Source of the DNA: DATJPW01 sp963752855
Lineage (GTDB): Bacteria > Desulfobacterota > Desulfomonilia > Desulfomonilales > Desulfomonilaceae
Assembly: GCA_963752855.1 (NCBI GenBank)
Contig: CAVVZX010000052.1
Coordinates: 62,001 to 126,000 of the forward strand
DNA length: 64,000 nucleotides
Reading direction: 5' to 3'
Each line of letters starts with the position of its first letter. Positions within the stretch are counted from its first letter, which is position 1. The notes beneath the pieces were generated by a model that did not search any database, had not been told where the DNA came from, and saw only the letters and a program-made list of their open reading frames with translations. The position numbers were made by a program, and so were the translations under genes. Positions 9,719 to 18,904 of this stretch are shown here, in pieces.

Positions 9719-11083
9719 TGTACTTATTTAAACCTCCTGCCAGAGTAGCCAAATCGACGAGTTCGGCGACTCTTTCCTGAGGGCTATTAACTGCTCCCAG
9801 ATAGGCTTCCGCTTTTTCTATACGTCTGTCAACATATTGATCGTAAGTAATAGCTCCAGCTTTATAATCCATCAGGGCTCTTTCTTCAGTAAGCTCTGCA
9901 AGCTTTGTCTGTTCGCGGACAAGCGCCTCTCTCTCGCCCGAAATCTCCAGCCCACTTCTGAGACGTCTGAAGTGACTATACAATCTCGTTGATAGCTCAT
10001 TACGATCCAACTTCAGTTGTTCCGCTATAATTTTTTGCCTTTTTATTTCTCGTACCCGCTTGAAGCCGTCCCACAAGCGTGTACTCTACTCCCACAGCGA
10101 GGTTAAATCCGGACGTCCGGTCCACTTGATTGTCAATCTGCTCCACTGTCAGCATCGGTCTGGGGACAAGCGCCAGGTACGCGCCTGATACCAAGTTTGA
10201 TTGAACCTGCTCTTTTTTGGCCGCGATTTTCAGCCCCAAATTTCTGCCTTGCACATCGGCAAAGGTAATGAATTGGCCGTTAAAACCCCCTAAAATTTGA
10301 TTGGCCGCGTCGCGCGTGTCCAACGGAAGATAAAAATCAGGGGGATAGCCCATGAGGGCCTTTAGTTCAATGATCTTATTCTCCCGCTCCTTGTCCAGTT
10401 CTTTCAGTTTTAATTGAGCCCCCCGCAAATTATTATTCCATATCCTCACCTGGATCGGATCCATCGTCCCTTGGTCGTTTTTGCTGGTCCCGTAATTAAC
10501 TTTATCCTGGGCCAGCGCCATAACTTGTTTGCGGATTTTGATAGATTTTTCCAGCGTGTAAATGCCGTAGAACAGCTTCGCCATAGCCGCCACGTGTTCA
10601 GTAATTTTGTGAGAGTGTGATTCTTTCGCAATATCAACCAGGATCTCGTCGGACTTGATCTTTACCAAGGCAAGCATCGGATTGAACTTGGATGCGTAAA
10701 AGAGAAAGTTGACAGGGGATCCCGAATTGCCGGATGCTCGAGCTCAAGTAAACCTGCGTTCTTATATCAAACGTTGGAAGGATTTCGGCATGGGCGTCTT
10801 TTACAGCCGAGGACCTGACTTGAATTTCCAGGCGGTTCTTTTTAAATATTTCCGAGTGGACAAGAGCGTAATGAACACAGGTGGTAAAGTCAAAGTATCC
10901 CTGAAACGGCGTGTTGGAAACAGATCCCGAAGAAGCGCTTGCCGAATTAACGAGAAAGAAGAGACAAGGCATTATTACCAAAACGGCACGGGAGACGCTG
11001 GCCGTAACCGTAACGCTGAAAAGGGAAAATCCCTTCCCCGGGACAACAACTTTATGGGCAATCCCTTTGGCCAAGGCCATCAC
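9699..11083 (-). CDS. TolC-like outer membrane efflux protein (two frameshifts)
   Basis: Outer-membrane factor of the TolC/OEP family (PF02321). An N-terminal signal peptide (LVIMPCLFFLVNSASA) is followed by ILPTFDIRTQVYLSS, a domain typical of the first TolC repeat, and by long heptad-rich helices. Frames must be joined at about 10733-10737 (YLSS/SGNSGSPVNF) and at about 10072-10077 (VEYTL/WDGFKRVREI), each by removing one base. Joined length is roughly 460 residues, normal for the family. It overlaps the adaptor gene by 20 bases. The two were presumably made with a pump, and the MacB-type permeases 5 kb away are candidates. Confidence 0.75.
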
Positions 11084-11484
11084 GTCTTATCCATACCGCA
11101 AATGTCCCTTCAAGGCGAGACATCAGGGACCCAAACTAACCTATCACAAATATTGACAAAAATAGCGCAATTAGAGCACCATAGATTTGCATGGAAGTAT
11201 AGCTAATCGCCAGAGGAATGTCAACAACGTTCTCGAATGGAAACGCCCGCAAGACAATGACATTTCTGCAAATTGGCTAAGCGCTGGAAGACTGGCACGC
11301 ATCCTGGCTCAGCGGTCCAGCGCACTTAAAATGCTTTCTCTCGAATTAAGATTGATTCCACTTAAAACAGGAATATCTCTCCAGCGAGAAAATAATCAGA
11401 ATTGGTTCTGTCATAAATATCATTTCGTGTGCTATATCAATGCGATCACGAGCGACCCGATGAACTCGGGATCGAGAGCCAAGC
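11084..11484. other. Divergent intergenic region, nothing recognised
   Basis: It separates the reverse-strand channel gene from the forward deacetylase gene and should contain promoters for both. Open frames here have no protein-like composition. No repeat or RNA gene seen. Confidence 0.4.
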
Positions 11485-12525
11485 ATGGAATTAAGAACCG
11501 CAGTTATTCGAGATAACCGATATTTGCTACACCAACCGGGATTGGTACACCCCGACCGACCCGAGCGGGTAGAAGAAATCTATAAAATGCTCGACTCTAA
11601 TTACAGTGATGTGTTGATCACCCTTGAGCCCGAATTGGCAACGCTCGAACAACTGGAACTCGTCCACAGTCCCAATTATATAAGGAAAGTGCTTAAAACA
11701 TCCGAGCGTGCATTCACCAATTTGGCCCCCGACACCCCCGTATGTTCACAATCTTATTTGGCTGCTTGGCTGGCGGTCGGGGGGTGCATCAAGGGTTTCC
11801 AGGCGCTGCTTTCGGGCCGATGTGACATTTGTTTTGCCTTGATAAGGCCTCCCGGGCACCACGCTGCCCCGGATCGAGCCGCCGGGTTTTGCATATTCAA
11901 CAATCTGGGAGTCACTGCCCGTTATGCGCTCGCTCGCCACGGATTCCATAGAATCCTGATCATTGATTGGGACATACACCACGGAAACGGTATCCAGGAT
12001 CTGTTCTATGACCAGAGAGAGGTCTTCTATTTGTCATCACATTATAGAGGATGGTATCCCCCCACCGGTGATTGGTCTGAAACCGGGGTCGGGGATGGAC
12101 TGGGCTACACGGTTAACCTACCATTATCCAAAAACTTTCAGGACGATGACATGCTTTTCCTCTACTGGAAGGTGCTTGTTCCCATTGCCCGGTCATACAA
12201 GCCTGAACTGATTTTCGTAGCCGCTGGATTCGACGGTCATCGCAGTGATCCTCTTGGTAGAATTAGACTTACAGAGCGGTCATTTCGCGGGCTGGCGGAG
12301 CTGCTACTGGAAATTAGGGCCTCTATTGGAAATCCTCCTATTCTTTTGGAGCTGGAAGGGGGGTATGATGTGACCTCTCTAGTGAGTTGCGTCAAAGAAG
12401 TCCTCGACGTTTTTACAGCAGGCGGTCCTAAAAAGCCTTTATATTTTCCGGAGGCGGATCACGGAGCGGAAATTGTCGAAAGGGCTCTCGGCATCCATAA
12501 GCAATACCATGTTTGGACGGATTGA
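11485..12525 (+). CDS. AcuC-like class I histone deacetylase family protein
   Basis: Zinc-dependent deacetylase of the arginase/deacetylase fold, 346 residues with ATG at 11485. The active-site set is complete: RPPGHHA (general-base His pair), DWDIHHGNG (zinc-binding Asp and His), AGFDGHRSDPLG (second zinc Asp) and LEGGYD (transition-state Tyr). Bacterial members include AcuC, which removes acetyl groups from acetyl-CoA synthetase, and acetylpolyamine amidohydrolases. The next gene, 108 bases downstream on the same strand, is an AcsA-like synthetase, which favours AcuC. That partner lacks the lysine AcuC would act on, so the true substrate is open. Confidence 0.82.
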   Translation: MELRTAVIRDNRYLLHQPGLVHPDRPERVEEIYKMLDSNYSDVLITLEPELATLEQLELVHSPNYIRKVLKTSERAFTNLAPDTPVCSQSYLAAWLAVGGCIKGFQALLSGRCDICFALIRPPGHHAAPDRAAGFCIFNNLGVTARYALARHGFHRILIIDWDIHHGNGIQDLFYDQREVFYLSSHYRGWYPPTGDWSETGVGDGLGYTVNLPLSKNFQDDDMLFLYWKVLVPIARSYKPELIFVAAGFDGHRSDPLGRIRLTERSFRGLAELLLEIRASIGNPPILLELEGGYDVTSLVSCVKEVLDVFTAGGPKKPLYFPEADHGAEIVERALGIHKQYHVWTD

Positions 12526-12633
12526 GTTAAAGTAAACTCCGACGAATCGTCTGAAAATTTGCCGACAATCAAAAACGGGCAACCTTGGAGAATTTCTTAA
12601 CTTGGCGTATTCTGGCAGCAAGGGGTTTAGCAC

Positions 12634-14361
12634 ATGTTTAAGGCCGTAATACCTCCCGAGAATCCTGACGCAAACATGAAATCGTATGCAGAGGTATATG
12701 CGAATTTCAGCTGGAAAGACATTGAAAAAGAATTTACCTGGTATGAAACCGGCAATCTTAACATAGTCTACGAGGCGGTAGACCGCTGGGCGGAGAACCC
12801 CGAAACAGCTAATAGGATCGCTCTTATTTTTGAAAAGGGAGATAAGGTCAAGGAGTTCACTTATCTTCAATTACAGGAGATTTCATCGCAATGGGCCAAT
12901 CTATTCATCGAATATGGCTTCGCTGTGGGCGATCGCATGTTTATATTTGTGCCGCCATGTCCGGAATATTATTTCGCGATGCTAGCCTGTGCCCGGCTCG
13001 GGATAATCTTTTGTCCCCTTTTTACCACCCTGGGCTTCGATGAACTGGACGTGCGCTTGCAAAAAGCAAAACCACGCGGAATTATTACTCATCCCGATAT
13101 GGCCGAGCGATTCCCTGTCCATTCTCTACACACTGTCGAATATGTATTTCTGACTGAAGGATCGGGGGTCGGGCTTTTTCGCCAAGAAATAGCTCTGAAG
13201 ACGGTTGCGGGCGAACTGCCAAAGAAGGGCCACATAAGGTGGGTAACCCGGTCTACCCCGCTTTATTTGCTCTACACCACTTCCGGTTCGACTCGACCTC
13301 CCAAAGGAGTTGTGCACGTCCACGGAGATATGGCTGGCTATGTTGCCACAGCGCGTTATGTGCTTGATCTTAGCGAACGTTCCATATTGTGGACCGACGG
13401 TGGCGAACCCGGCTGGGTGACCGGAATCGCATATGGGGCTTTTGCGCCTTGGTTGTCTGGCGCCACTTCGGTGGTGCAGGGGGACCAGTTTTCCGCGTCC
13501 ACATGGTACAGGACTTTGGAACGATATAAGATTGAAGTTTGGTACACGACACCAAGGACCATAACTCGACTTATGGAAGCCGGCAACGACTTACCGACGA
13601 GGTACAATCTGTCCTTTTTGAGACACATCGTTACTGTGGGAGAAGTTCTCAGTCCCGAGCAATTTTATTGGGCGCGCAACACCTTGAAACATTCCCCTCA
13701 TGATACCTGGTGGATGACCGAAACCGGAATGATTTGCATGGCGAATTTTCCTTCTCTCAGCATCAGACCCGGCAGCATGGGAAAACCAGTGCCAGGAATT
13801 GAAGCCGAGGTTATGGACGAAGATGGAGAGATCCTGCCCGTCCTTACTATGGGTGAGCTTGCTTTACGACCAGGCTGGCCCTCAATGATGACCGCCATCT
13901 GGGAGGACGAAGAACGTTATAAGCATTACTTCCGTGTAAAAGATTGGTTTCTCACGGGAGACATGGTTACCAAGGACGAAGATGGTTACTACTACCACCA
14001 AGGCCGAAATGACGATCTGATCAAGGTCGGCCAAAGAGATACCGGTCCATATGAGGTTGAACAGGTATTGTCCCTCCACCAGGCCGTGGCGGAAGCAGTT
14101 GCTATTTCCACGAGTTCCCCGGCAGGAAGGCCTGCCTTCAAAGCGTTCGTCAGGCTTAAGAGCGGGTATACGGCTTCCAAGAGGCTCAATTTGGAAATCA
14201 AGAATTTCGTCAGGGCCAGTTTTTCGCCGGAGATTCCGCTATCTGAGATTGTTTTCCTGGACGAATTACCCAAGACCCGCTCCGGGATATTGCTGTACCG
14301 TGCTTTAATGGCTCAGGAGCTTGGATTGCCAATCGGTGATCCGAGCAAATTGCAGGAATGA
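12634..14361 (+). CDS. AcsA-like AMP-forming acyl/acetyl-CoA synthetase with altered A3 and A10 motifs
   Basis: ANL-superfamily adenylate-forming enzyme, 575 residues, near the 572 of Bacillus AcsA. Seen: A3 loop YTTSGSTRPPKGVVH (about 214-228), GEPGWVTG, A5 WWMTETG (about 364), A7 TGDMV, hinge region GRNDDLIKVG and GPYEVEQVL. Two departures matter. The phosphate-binding loop reads STRPPKG where STGKPKG is usual. The C-terminal A10 motif reads PKTRSGILLYR, with Ile at residue 552 (codon ATA, 14287-14289) in place of the catalytic Lys of PKTRSGKIMRR. In known family members that lysine drives the adenylation step. The enzyme may be impaired in adenylation or use another mechanism. The fold assignment is firm; activity is not. 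Confidence 0.8.
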   Translation: MFKAVIPPENPDANMKSYAEVYANFSWKDIEKEFTWYETGNLNIVYEAVDRWAENPETANRIALIFEKGDKVKEFTYLQLQEISSQWANLFIEYGFAVGDRMFIFVPPCPEYYFAMLACARLGIIFCPLFTTLGFDELDVRLQKAKPRGIITHPDMAERFPVHSLHTVEYVFLTEGSGVGLFRQEIALKTVAGELPKKGHIRWVTRSTPLYLLYTTSGSTRPPKGVVHVHGDMAGYVATARYVLDLSERSILWTDGGEPGWVTGIAYGAFAPWLSGATSVVQGDQFSASTWYRTLERYKIEVWYTTPRTITRLMEAGNDLPTRYNLSFLRHIVTVGEVLSPEQFYWARNTLKHSPHDTWWMTETGMICMANFPSLSIRPGSMGKPVPGIEAEVMDEDGEILPVLTMGELALRPGWPSMMTAIWEDEERYKHYFRVKDWFLTGDMVTKDEDGYYYHQGRNDDLIKVGQRDTGPYEVEQVLSLHQAVAEAVAISTSSPAGRPAFKAFVRLKSGYTASKRLNLEIKNFVRASFSPEIPLSEIVFLDELPKTRSGILLYRALMAQELGLPIGDPSKLQE

Positions 14362-14416
14362 GCTGAATGGGCTTCGCGTTTTTCGGCAAGATTAATGTCA
14401 CTGAGTGAGCAAATGT

Positions 14417-15172
14417 CTATCTAGCCCCATGTGCCTTCAGAAGCGCCACCAATTCGGCAAGTCCAGCGGATGAGGCCCACATCAGGGCCGTCCAGCCGTT
14501 CCTATCCTCGGCTTGGACATCGGCCTTAGCATCAAGCAGCATCTTTAGAACTTCCGTATGGCCTTCGGCCGCCGCGCCCATCAACGCGGTAGCCCCATAC
14601 TGATCCCGCGCTTCCGTGTCCACGCCGGCCTCCAGCAACAGTTTCACGGGCGTCGTATGTCCCCGTCGAGCAGCTCTCATAAGCGCGGTCCGACCGAAGT
14701 CGTCCTCGGCATTGGGGTTCGCTCCTCGCGCCAAGAGCAGTTTCACCACCGTGCCAAAACCCCTACGACAGGCCTTCATCAGAGGCGTGGAGCCACATCG
14801 ATCTTTCACGTTGGGACTCGCCCCACGGTTCAAAAGTAATTCAATGGCTTCCGCATCACCCGTAGAAGCTGCGGCCCACATGAGCGGGGTCCAACCGCTG
14901 TTGTCTTTCACATCGACGTCGGAACCATGTTTTACCAACTCTCGAACAATATCCGTATGCCCTTGCTGACAAGCCAAGACCAGGGCCGTCCGGCCGCGTT
15001 CATCCCGAGCATTGACATCAGCTCCTGATTTAAGTAGCCGGCTCACGACCTCAATATGCCCCATTCCGACCGCGTGTGACAGTCTATCCTTTGTCGAAAT
15101 ACCGCACCGAGGGCACGACAGGGCTTCTTCCGGCAATTCTTCTCCGCAATTGTAACAAGTCACCACACTCAT
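14417..15172 (-). CDS. Zinc-ribbon plus ankyrin-repeat protein
   Basis: 251 residues. The N-terminus carries a four-cysteine zinc ribbon (CYNCGEEL...CPRCG, residues 6-23), followed directly by about seven ankyrin repeats of 33 residues with the usual TPLMxAA and GADVNxxD elements. There is no signal peptide or membrane segment, so it is probably cytosolic. Ankyrin repeats bind proteins; the ribbon may bind protein or nucleic acid. It stands alone, convergent with the synthetase gene. No partner can be named from context. Confidence 0.8.
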   Translation of the reverse strand: MSVVTCYNCGEELPEEALSCPRCGISTKDRLSHAVGMGHIEVVSRLLKSGADVNARDERGRTALVLACQQGHTDIVRELVKHGSDVDVKDNSGWTPLMWAAASTGDAEAIELLLNRGASPNVKDRCGSTPLMKACRRGFGTVVKLLLARGANPNAEDDFGRTALMRAARRGHTTPVKLLLEAGVDTEARDQYGATALMGAAAEGHTEVLKMLLDAKADVQAEDRNGWTALMWASSAGLAELVALLKAHGAR

Positions 15173-15290
15173 TATTGACCTCGATAAAAAACCAATACCC
15201 CATTATTAGCGAGAATATGACATGAGATCAAAGAAATCATCAAAAATCTACTCCACCAACTAATCCCTCATTTACGCGGGGCGTGGGTGT

Positions 15291-15361
15291 GTCATTGCGA
15301 GGAGTGAAACGACGAAGCAATCCCCTAAGCCGGGAGATTGCTTCGCTCCGCTCGCAATGAC
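15291..15361. repeat. Palindromic interspersed repeat (copy 1)
   Basis: A 71-bp imperfect palindrome that starts GTCATTGCGAGGAGTGAA and ends CTCCGCTCGCAATGAC, with arms of about 30 bases around a short centre. A related copy is at 25691-25814. It has no coding content and resembles the REP/MITE-like elements common in many bacterial genomes. Confidence 0.75.
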
Positions 15362-15483
15362 AATCTTTGCCGCCGGCAACTGAGGAGTTACTCCGCCAAT
15401 TAGCCATTCGTGCCCCAATTACCCTCGACGCTGTCAATCACTATATTGATAGTACGAAGAGTTCGGTAAGCGGGAGAGGAACA

Positions 15484-16050
15484 ATGGCTGAATTGACTTT
15501 GCAAATGCTGGAGCCCGAAAAGAAAGTGGGGCTGGTGGTTGTGATCACCGGATACGGTAAGGGCAAGACCACTTCGGCCCTGGGAATAATTTTGAGGGCC
15601 GTCGGTTATGGCATGAGAGTCTGTTTGATCCAGTTCATGAAGGGAGACATGTATGCGGGCGAGTACGAGGCATTGAAGCGGCTGGCGCCGCAAGTCGAGC
15701 ATCATCTTACCGGCAAGGGATTCTGCGGGATTCAAGGCAATCCTTATCCCTACAAAGAGCATAGGGCGAACGCGCAAGACGCTATCGAGCTTGCGAAACA
15801 GAGGCTTCTCTCAGGCGAATTCGATATCCTGATCTGCGATGAGCTCAATAATGCGCTGCATCTGAAGCTGGTAGATCTCCCGCAGGTATTGGACCTCATT
15901 GAAAGCAAGCCGGAGAATATGCATCTGGTCCTCACGGGGCGGGACGCCCATCCGGAGGTCATTGCTCGGGCAAACACCGTGTCAGAGGTGAACGAGATTA
16001 AGCACGCATACAGAGAGGGTATAGAGCCGCAAAAAGGAATTGATTACTAA
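15484..16050 (+). CDS. cobO: Cob(I)yrinic acid a,c-diamide adenosyltransferase
   Basis: CobA/CobO/BtuR-type ATP:corrinoid adenosyltransferase, which transfers the adenosyl group of ATP to cobalt(I) in B12 synthesis or salvage. 188 residues. The ATG at 15484 is preceded by GGGAGAGGA; the open frame extends back into the palindromic repeat, but family alignment begins here. Walker A-type VVITGYGKGKTTSALG is at about residues 18-33, followed by RVCLIQFMKG, EFDILICDELNNAL (Walker B-like) and LVLTGRDAHPEVI. All these are standard for the family. It stands alone, with no other cobalamin gene in the window. Confidence 0.9.
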   Translation: MAELTLQMLEPEKKVGLVVVITGYGKGKTTSALGIILRAVGYGMRVCLIQFMKGDMYAGEYEALKRLAPQVEHHLTGKGFCGIQGNPYPYKEHRANAQDAIELAKQRLLSGEFDILICDELNNALHLKLVDLPQVLDLIESKPENMHLVLTGRDAHPEVIARANTVSEVNEIKHAYREGIEPQKGIDY

Positions 16051-16264
16051 AATATTTCAGCCCGAAATTCCTCCTTGACAGATCCATGACTGGCGTGCCG
16101 ATGCCGAAGCGGAACGTAGACTCATAGCGGCTCCACTGGCCATATGCTGGGAAAAGTCCCATTTCTTGATCGGATTCGTGTCGAACTGAAATGGAGGCAT
16201 CTTCGCGAGCTGATCTATTGGTCCTCCCCGCAAGAGCTTGCTTGCAAGACCAGAGGCATTTCAC

Positions 16265-16294
16265 TTGACACAAATGCTGGCAGAATGCTAGTGA
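16265..16294 (+). promoter_or_regulatory. Possible promoter of the padR-type gene
   Basis: TTGACA at 16265-16270 is followed after 18 bases by the weak -10 element TAGTGA (16289-16294). The -35 match is perfect but the -10 match is poor. It abuts the palindrome at 16293-16315. Confidence 0.3.
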
Positions 16295-16315
16295 TTATTC
16301 ACACCATGAATAATC
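16293..16315. promoter_or_regulatory. Perfect 8-bp inverted repeat over the PadR start codon (candidate operator)
   Basis: GATTATTC (16293-16300) and GAATAATC (16308-16315) are exact reverse complements separated by 7 bases, with the ATG at 16306-16308 inside. PadR regulators often repress their own genes through such palindromes; autoregulation is inferred. Confidence 0.5.
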
Positions 16316-16900
16316 AAGATCCTAGTACGACTGACAATAAAAAAGATAGGAACCCCGCGGACTTTCCCCTATTAGGGGTGCTTTCGCTGGGCCCGGCTCA
16401 TGGGTACGATCTCTGCGCTGAACTGAAAGCACGCCTGGGTGAGATTTGGATACTCCGCGCCAGTCACATTTACGCCCTTCTGACAGGACTGGAAAAGGAC
16501 GGTTTGGTGTCTCATGAGCGGATAGACCAGGAGAATCGGCCGGCCAAGAAGGTTTTCTGCATAACCCCGGAGGGCAGGAAAGTCTTTACGACGTGGATGA
16601 CTTCACCTGTCAGCAATGTTCGCGACATACGAATGGAATTCTTTGGCAAACTCTACTTTGCCAGGCTGGAATCTCATGAGGTGGCGGCAAAGCTCATCGA
16701 TGACCAGCTGAAGGTATGTCGGGAAAGCGTAAAACGACAGATGGCAAGGAAAGAAGCCTCGAACGTGGAAGCGGAACGCGCGGTTTTGGACTATCGGCTG
16801 GCCATGCTCAAGGCGACAGTGGCCTGCTTGCGGAGAACGCGCGCAGCTTTACCTGTTGCGGCGAGACATCGTAATCACGAGCGGGCCGCTTCTCAAATAG
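16306..16900 (+). CDS. PadR-family transcriptional regulator (one frameshift near 3' end)
   Basis: Winged-helix DNA-binding domain followed by a helical dimerisation region. Seen: LLGVLSLGPAHGYDLCAEL (about residues 24-42), ASHIYALLTGLEKDGLV (recognition helix region) and RPAKKVFCITPEGRKVF (wing). The C-terminal frame degenerates after VACL; removing one base near 16828-16832 gives GERAQLYLLRRDIVITSGPLLK and a stop at 16898-16900, a better ending. Joined length is about 197 residues. It lies just upstream of molybdenum genes and could control them, though PadR proteins typically sense phenolics or drugs. The start within a palindrome suggests autoregulation. Confidence 0.78.
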
Positions 16901-16963
16901 ACCGCACAAATGGGCCTCGTAGACTACATCAATGACACGACAAAGAATTGTGGAGTGACAATT

Positions 16964-18017
16964 ATGCCTGAGGATTTTGCTTACAAGATGCAGCTTATCG
17001 ACCTGGCTGACGCCGTGGGTATGGCCCTGGCCCACGATATCACAGAGATACGCCCCGGCGAATTCAAAGGAGCGGCTTTCAAGAAAGGGCAAATAATAAC
17101 TCAGCAAGACCTGGATCACTTGGCTCGGTTGGGAAAGAGACATCTGTACGTAGTCGAAATAAGCGATTCCGTTATGCACGAAGACGAAGCCGCCCTGAAG
17201 CTAGCCGAGGCTCTATCGGGCCCCGGCGTCACATTTAAGCCTAAGCCTTCTGAAGGGAAGATCAACCTCTTTGCTGCACGCGACGGTCTTCTTAAGGTGA
17301 ATGTGGCCGCGCTGACGGATTTCAATCTTGTTGACGGAATCATGTGCGCCAGCATCCACAACAATACGCTGGTAAGAAAAGGCGAGATGGTTGCGGGCAC
17401 GAAGGCTATTCCACTGGTAATCGAACGAGATCTCGTGAACAAGGCTGTTGCCGTGGCGCGAGATTGTGGCGGTGTCTTCACGGTCAAGGAGCTTTCCCGA
17501 CCGCGGACCGGACTCATAATCACGGGCCAAGAGGTTTACGAGGGACTGATCAAGGACAGGTTCGTGGACGCGTTGTCGCCCAAACTGAGGGCGCTTAAGT
17601 GTGAAATAATGAGAATCTACTTTCGCTCCGGATAATGCAGATTTTATCGCTAATACCGTCCGGAGTTATTTGGACGAAGGAGTCGAGCTGATCATAGCTA
17701 CCGGAGGCACTTCGGTAGATCCGGATGATGTCACCCGAGCAGGAATTAGAAAGGCCGGGGCGGAAGATTTGACTTTTGGCTCTTCAGTGATGCCCGGGGC
17801 CATGTTGCTTTTGGCGAGCATTAAAGGAATCCCGGTAATCGGGGTCCCTGCCTCCGCTATATTCCACGGGACAACCGTTTTTGACCTGCTGCTGCCCCGA
17901 ATTCTGGCAGGAGAAAAGATCTCTCCCCGCGATTTGGCCCAACTGGCTCACGGCGGGCTGTGCCTACAGTGCAAAGAATGCCGCTATCCGATTTGTCCCT
18001 TCGGGAAATCCGCATAG
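16964..18017 (+). CDS. Molybdopterin-binding protein with Cys-rich tail (one frameshift)
   Basis: MoeA/MogA-related protein with a MoCF_biosynth domain, about 350 residues. The ATG at 16964 follows GGAGTGAC; the frame opens earlier but without family similarity. The N-terminal part has DAVGMALAHDITEI, as in MoeA-like proteins; the later part has GLIITGQEVYEGLI, ELIIATGGTSVDPDDVT (phosphate/molybdopterin loop) and PVIGVPASAIFHGTTVFDLLLPRI. The tail CLQCKECRYPICPFGK has four cysteines. The frame is broken at 17624 by one extra C (RIYF/APDNADF). It sits directly before ModABC, so a role in molybdenum insertion or sensing is likely. Confidence 0.78.
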
Positions 18018-18043
18018 TGGCAGATGCCGGAGACGCGACACTC

Positions 18044-18904
18044 ATGAAATCTCATCAAGACTCAAACGGATGTGGCGCCACCCAAAAGTATGGATGTATG
18101 AATATTACTGGGAAGGGTTCACCAAGAAGCTTACTTTCTATCTTAACACTTGCCTTGTTCTTGCTGCCTTGCGCTTTGGATCCCGCAGTTCGGGCAGCGG
18201 AACCGGAGTCCGTTACCGTTTTCGCTGCGGCTTCTACAACCAATGCCATTAACGATATCTGCAAGATATTCGCAGAGAAGGGAAAGGGAAAAGTTGTCCC
18301 ATCCTTTGCCTCGTCGTCTACACTTGCCAAGCAAATCGAAAATGGGGCCCCTGCCAACGTGTTTATTTCTGCGGATGAGCCGTGGATGAACTACTTGGAA
18401 GAGCGGAAACTGATTGAGCCCGGCAGCCGCTTTAATCTTCTGGGGAACAAATTGGCGCTGATAGCCCCATCCGGCAGCTCACTCAATAAGGTGGAAATCG
18501 GTCCAAAAATGGACCTGGCAAAGTTGCTGGGCGACGGTAAACTGGCCACAGGCGATCCCGATCATGTGCCGGCCGGCAAGTATGCAAAGGCAGCGCTTGA
18601 AAAGCTCGGAGTGTGGAAGGAAATGGAGAGCAAACTTGCACGTGCCGCGGATGTTCGCGGGGCCTTGACTCTTGTGGAGCGAGGAGAAGCTCCTTTGGGG
18701 ATCGTCTATTCAACGGATGCTGCAATGACACCCAAAGTGAAAGTGGTTGGGGTGTTCCCGGCCGATTCCCACCCGAAGATCGTATACCCCACCGCCTTGG
18801 TAGCTGGAAAAGCCACAGCCGCTGCGAAGAGTTTCCTCGAGTTTCTCAAGACGCCGGAAGCAAAGGCGGTTTTTGAGAAGTACGGGTTCACGACATTACA
18901 ATGA
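18044..18904 (+). CDS. modA: Molybdate ABC transporter substrate-binding protein
   Basis: Periplasmic molybdate/tungstate-binding protein. A signal peptide (LLSILTLALFLLPCALDPAVRA) precedes SVTVFAAASTTNAINDI, the oxyanion-binding N-terminus of ModA. Also seen: PSFASSSTLAKQIENGAPANVFISAD, of which SSSTLAKQIENGAPA is the conserved section, and AGKYAKAALEKLGVW. The start is 18044 or 18098; both are in frame and neither has a strong ribosome site. Mature length is about 240, normal. The stop overlaps the modB start (ATGA), so the two are translationally coupled. Confidence 0.9.
   Translation: MKSHQDSNGCGATQKYGCMNITGKGSPRSLLSILTLALFLLPCALDPAVRAAEPESVTVFAAASTTNAINDICKIFAEKGKGKVVPSFASSSTLAKQIENGAPANVFISADEPWMNYLEERKLIEPGSRFNLLGNKLALIAPSGSSLNKVEIGPKMDLAKLLGDGKLATGDPDHVPAGKYAKAALEKLGVWKEMESKLARAADVRGALTLVERGEAPLGIVYSTDAAMTPKVKVVGVFPADSHPKIVYPTALVAGKATAAAKSFLEFLKTPEAKAVFEKYGFTTLQ

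Noticed and set aside
11187..11516. 109-codon forward frame before the deacetylase gene
   Set aside because: Composition is not protein-like, no ribosome site, no recognisable motif; it overlaps the start of a real gene.
15291..15361. Insertion sequence or transposon end
   Set aside because: No transposase, no gene between arms, no clear target duplication; it behaves as a small palindromic repeat.
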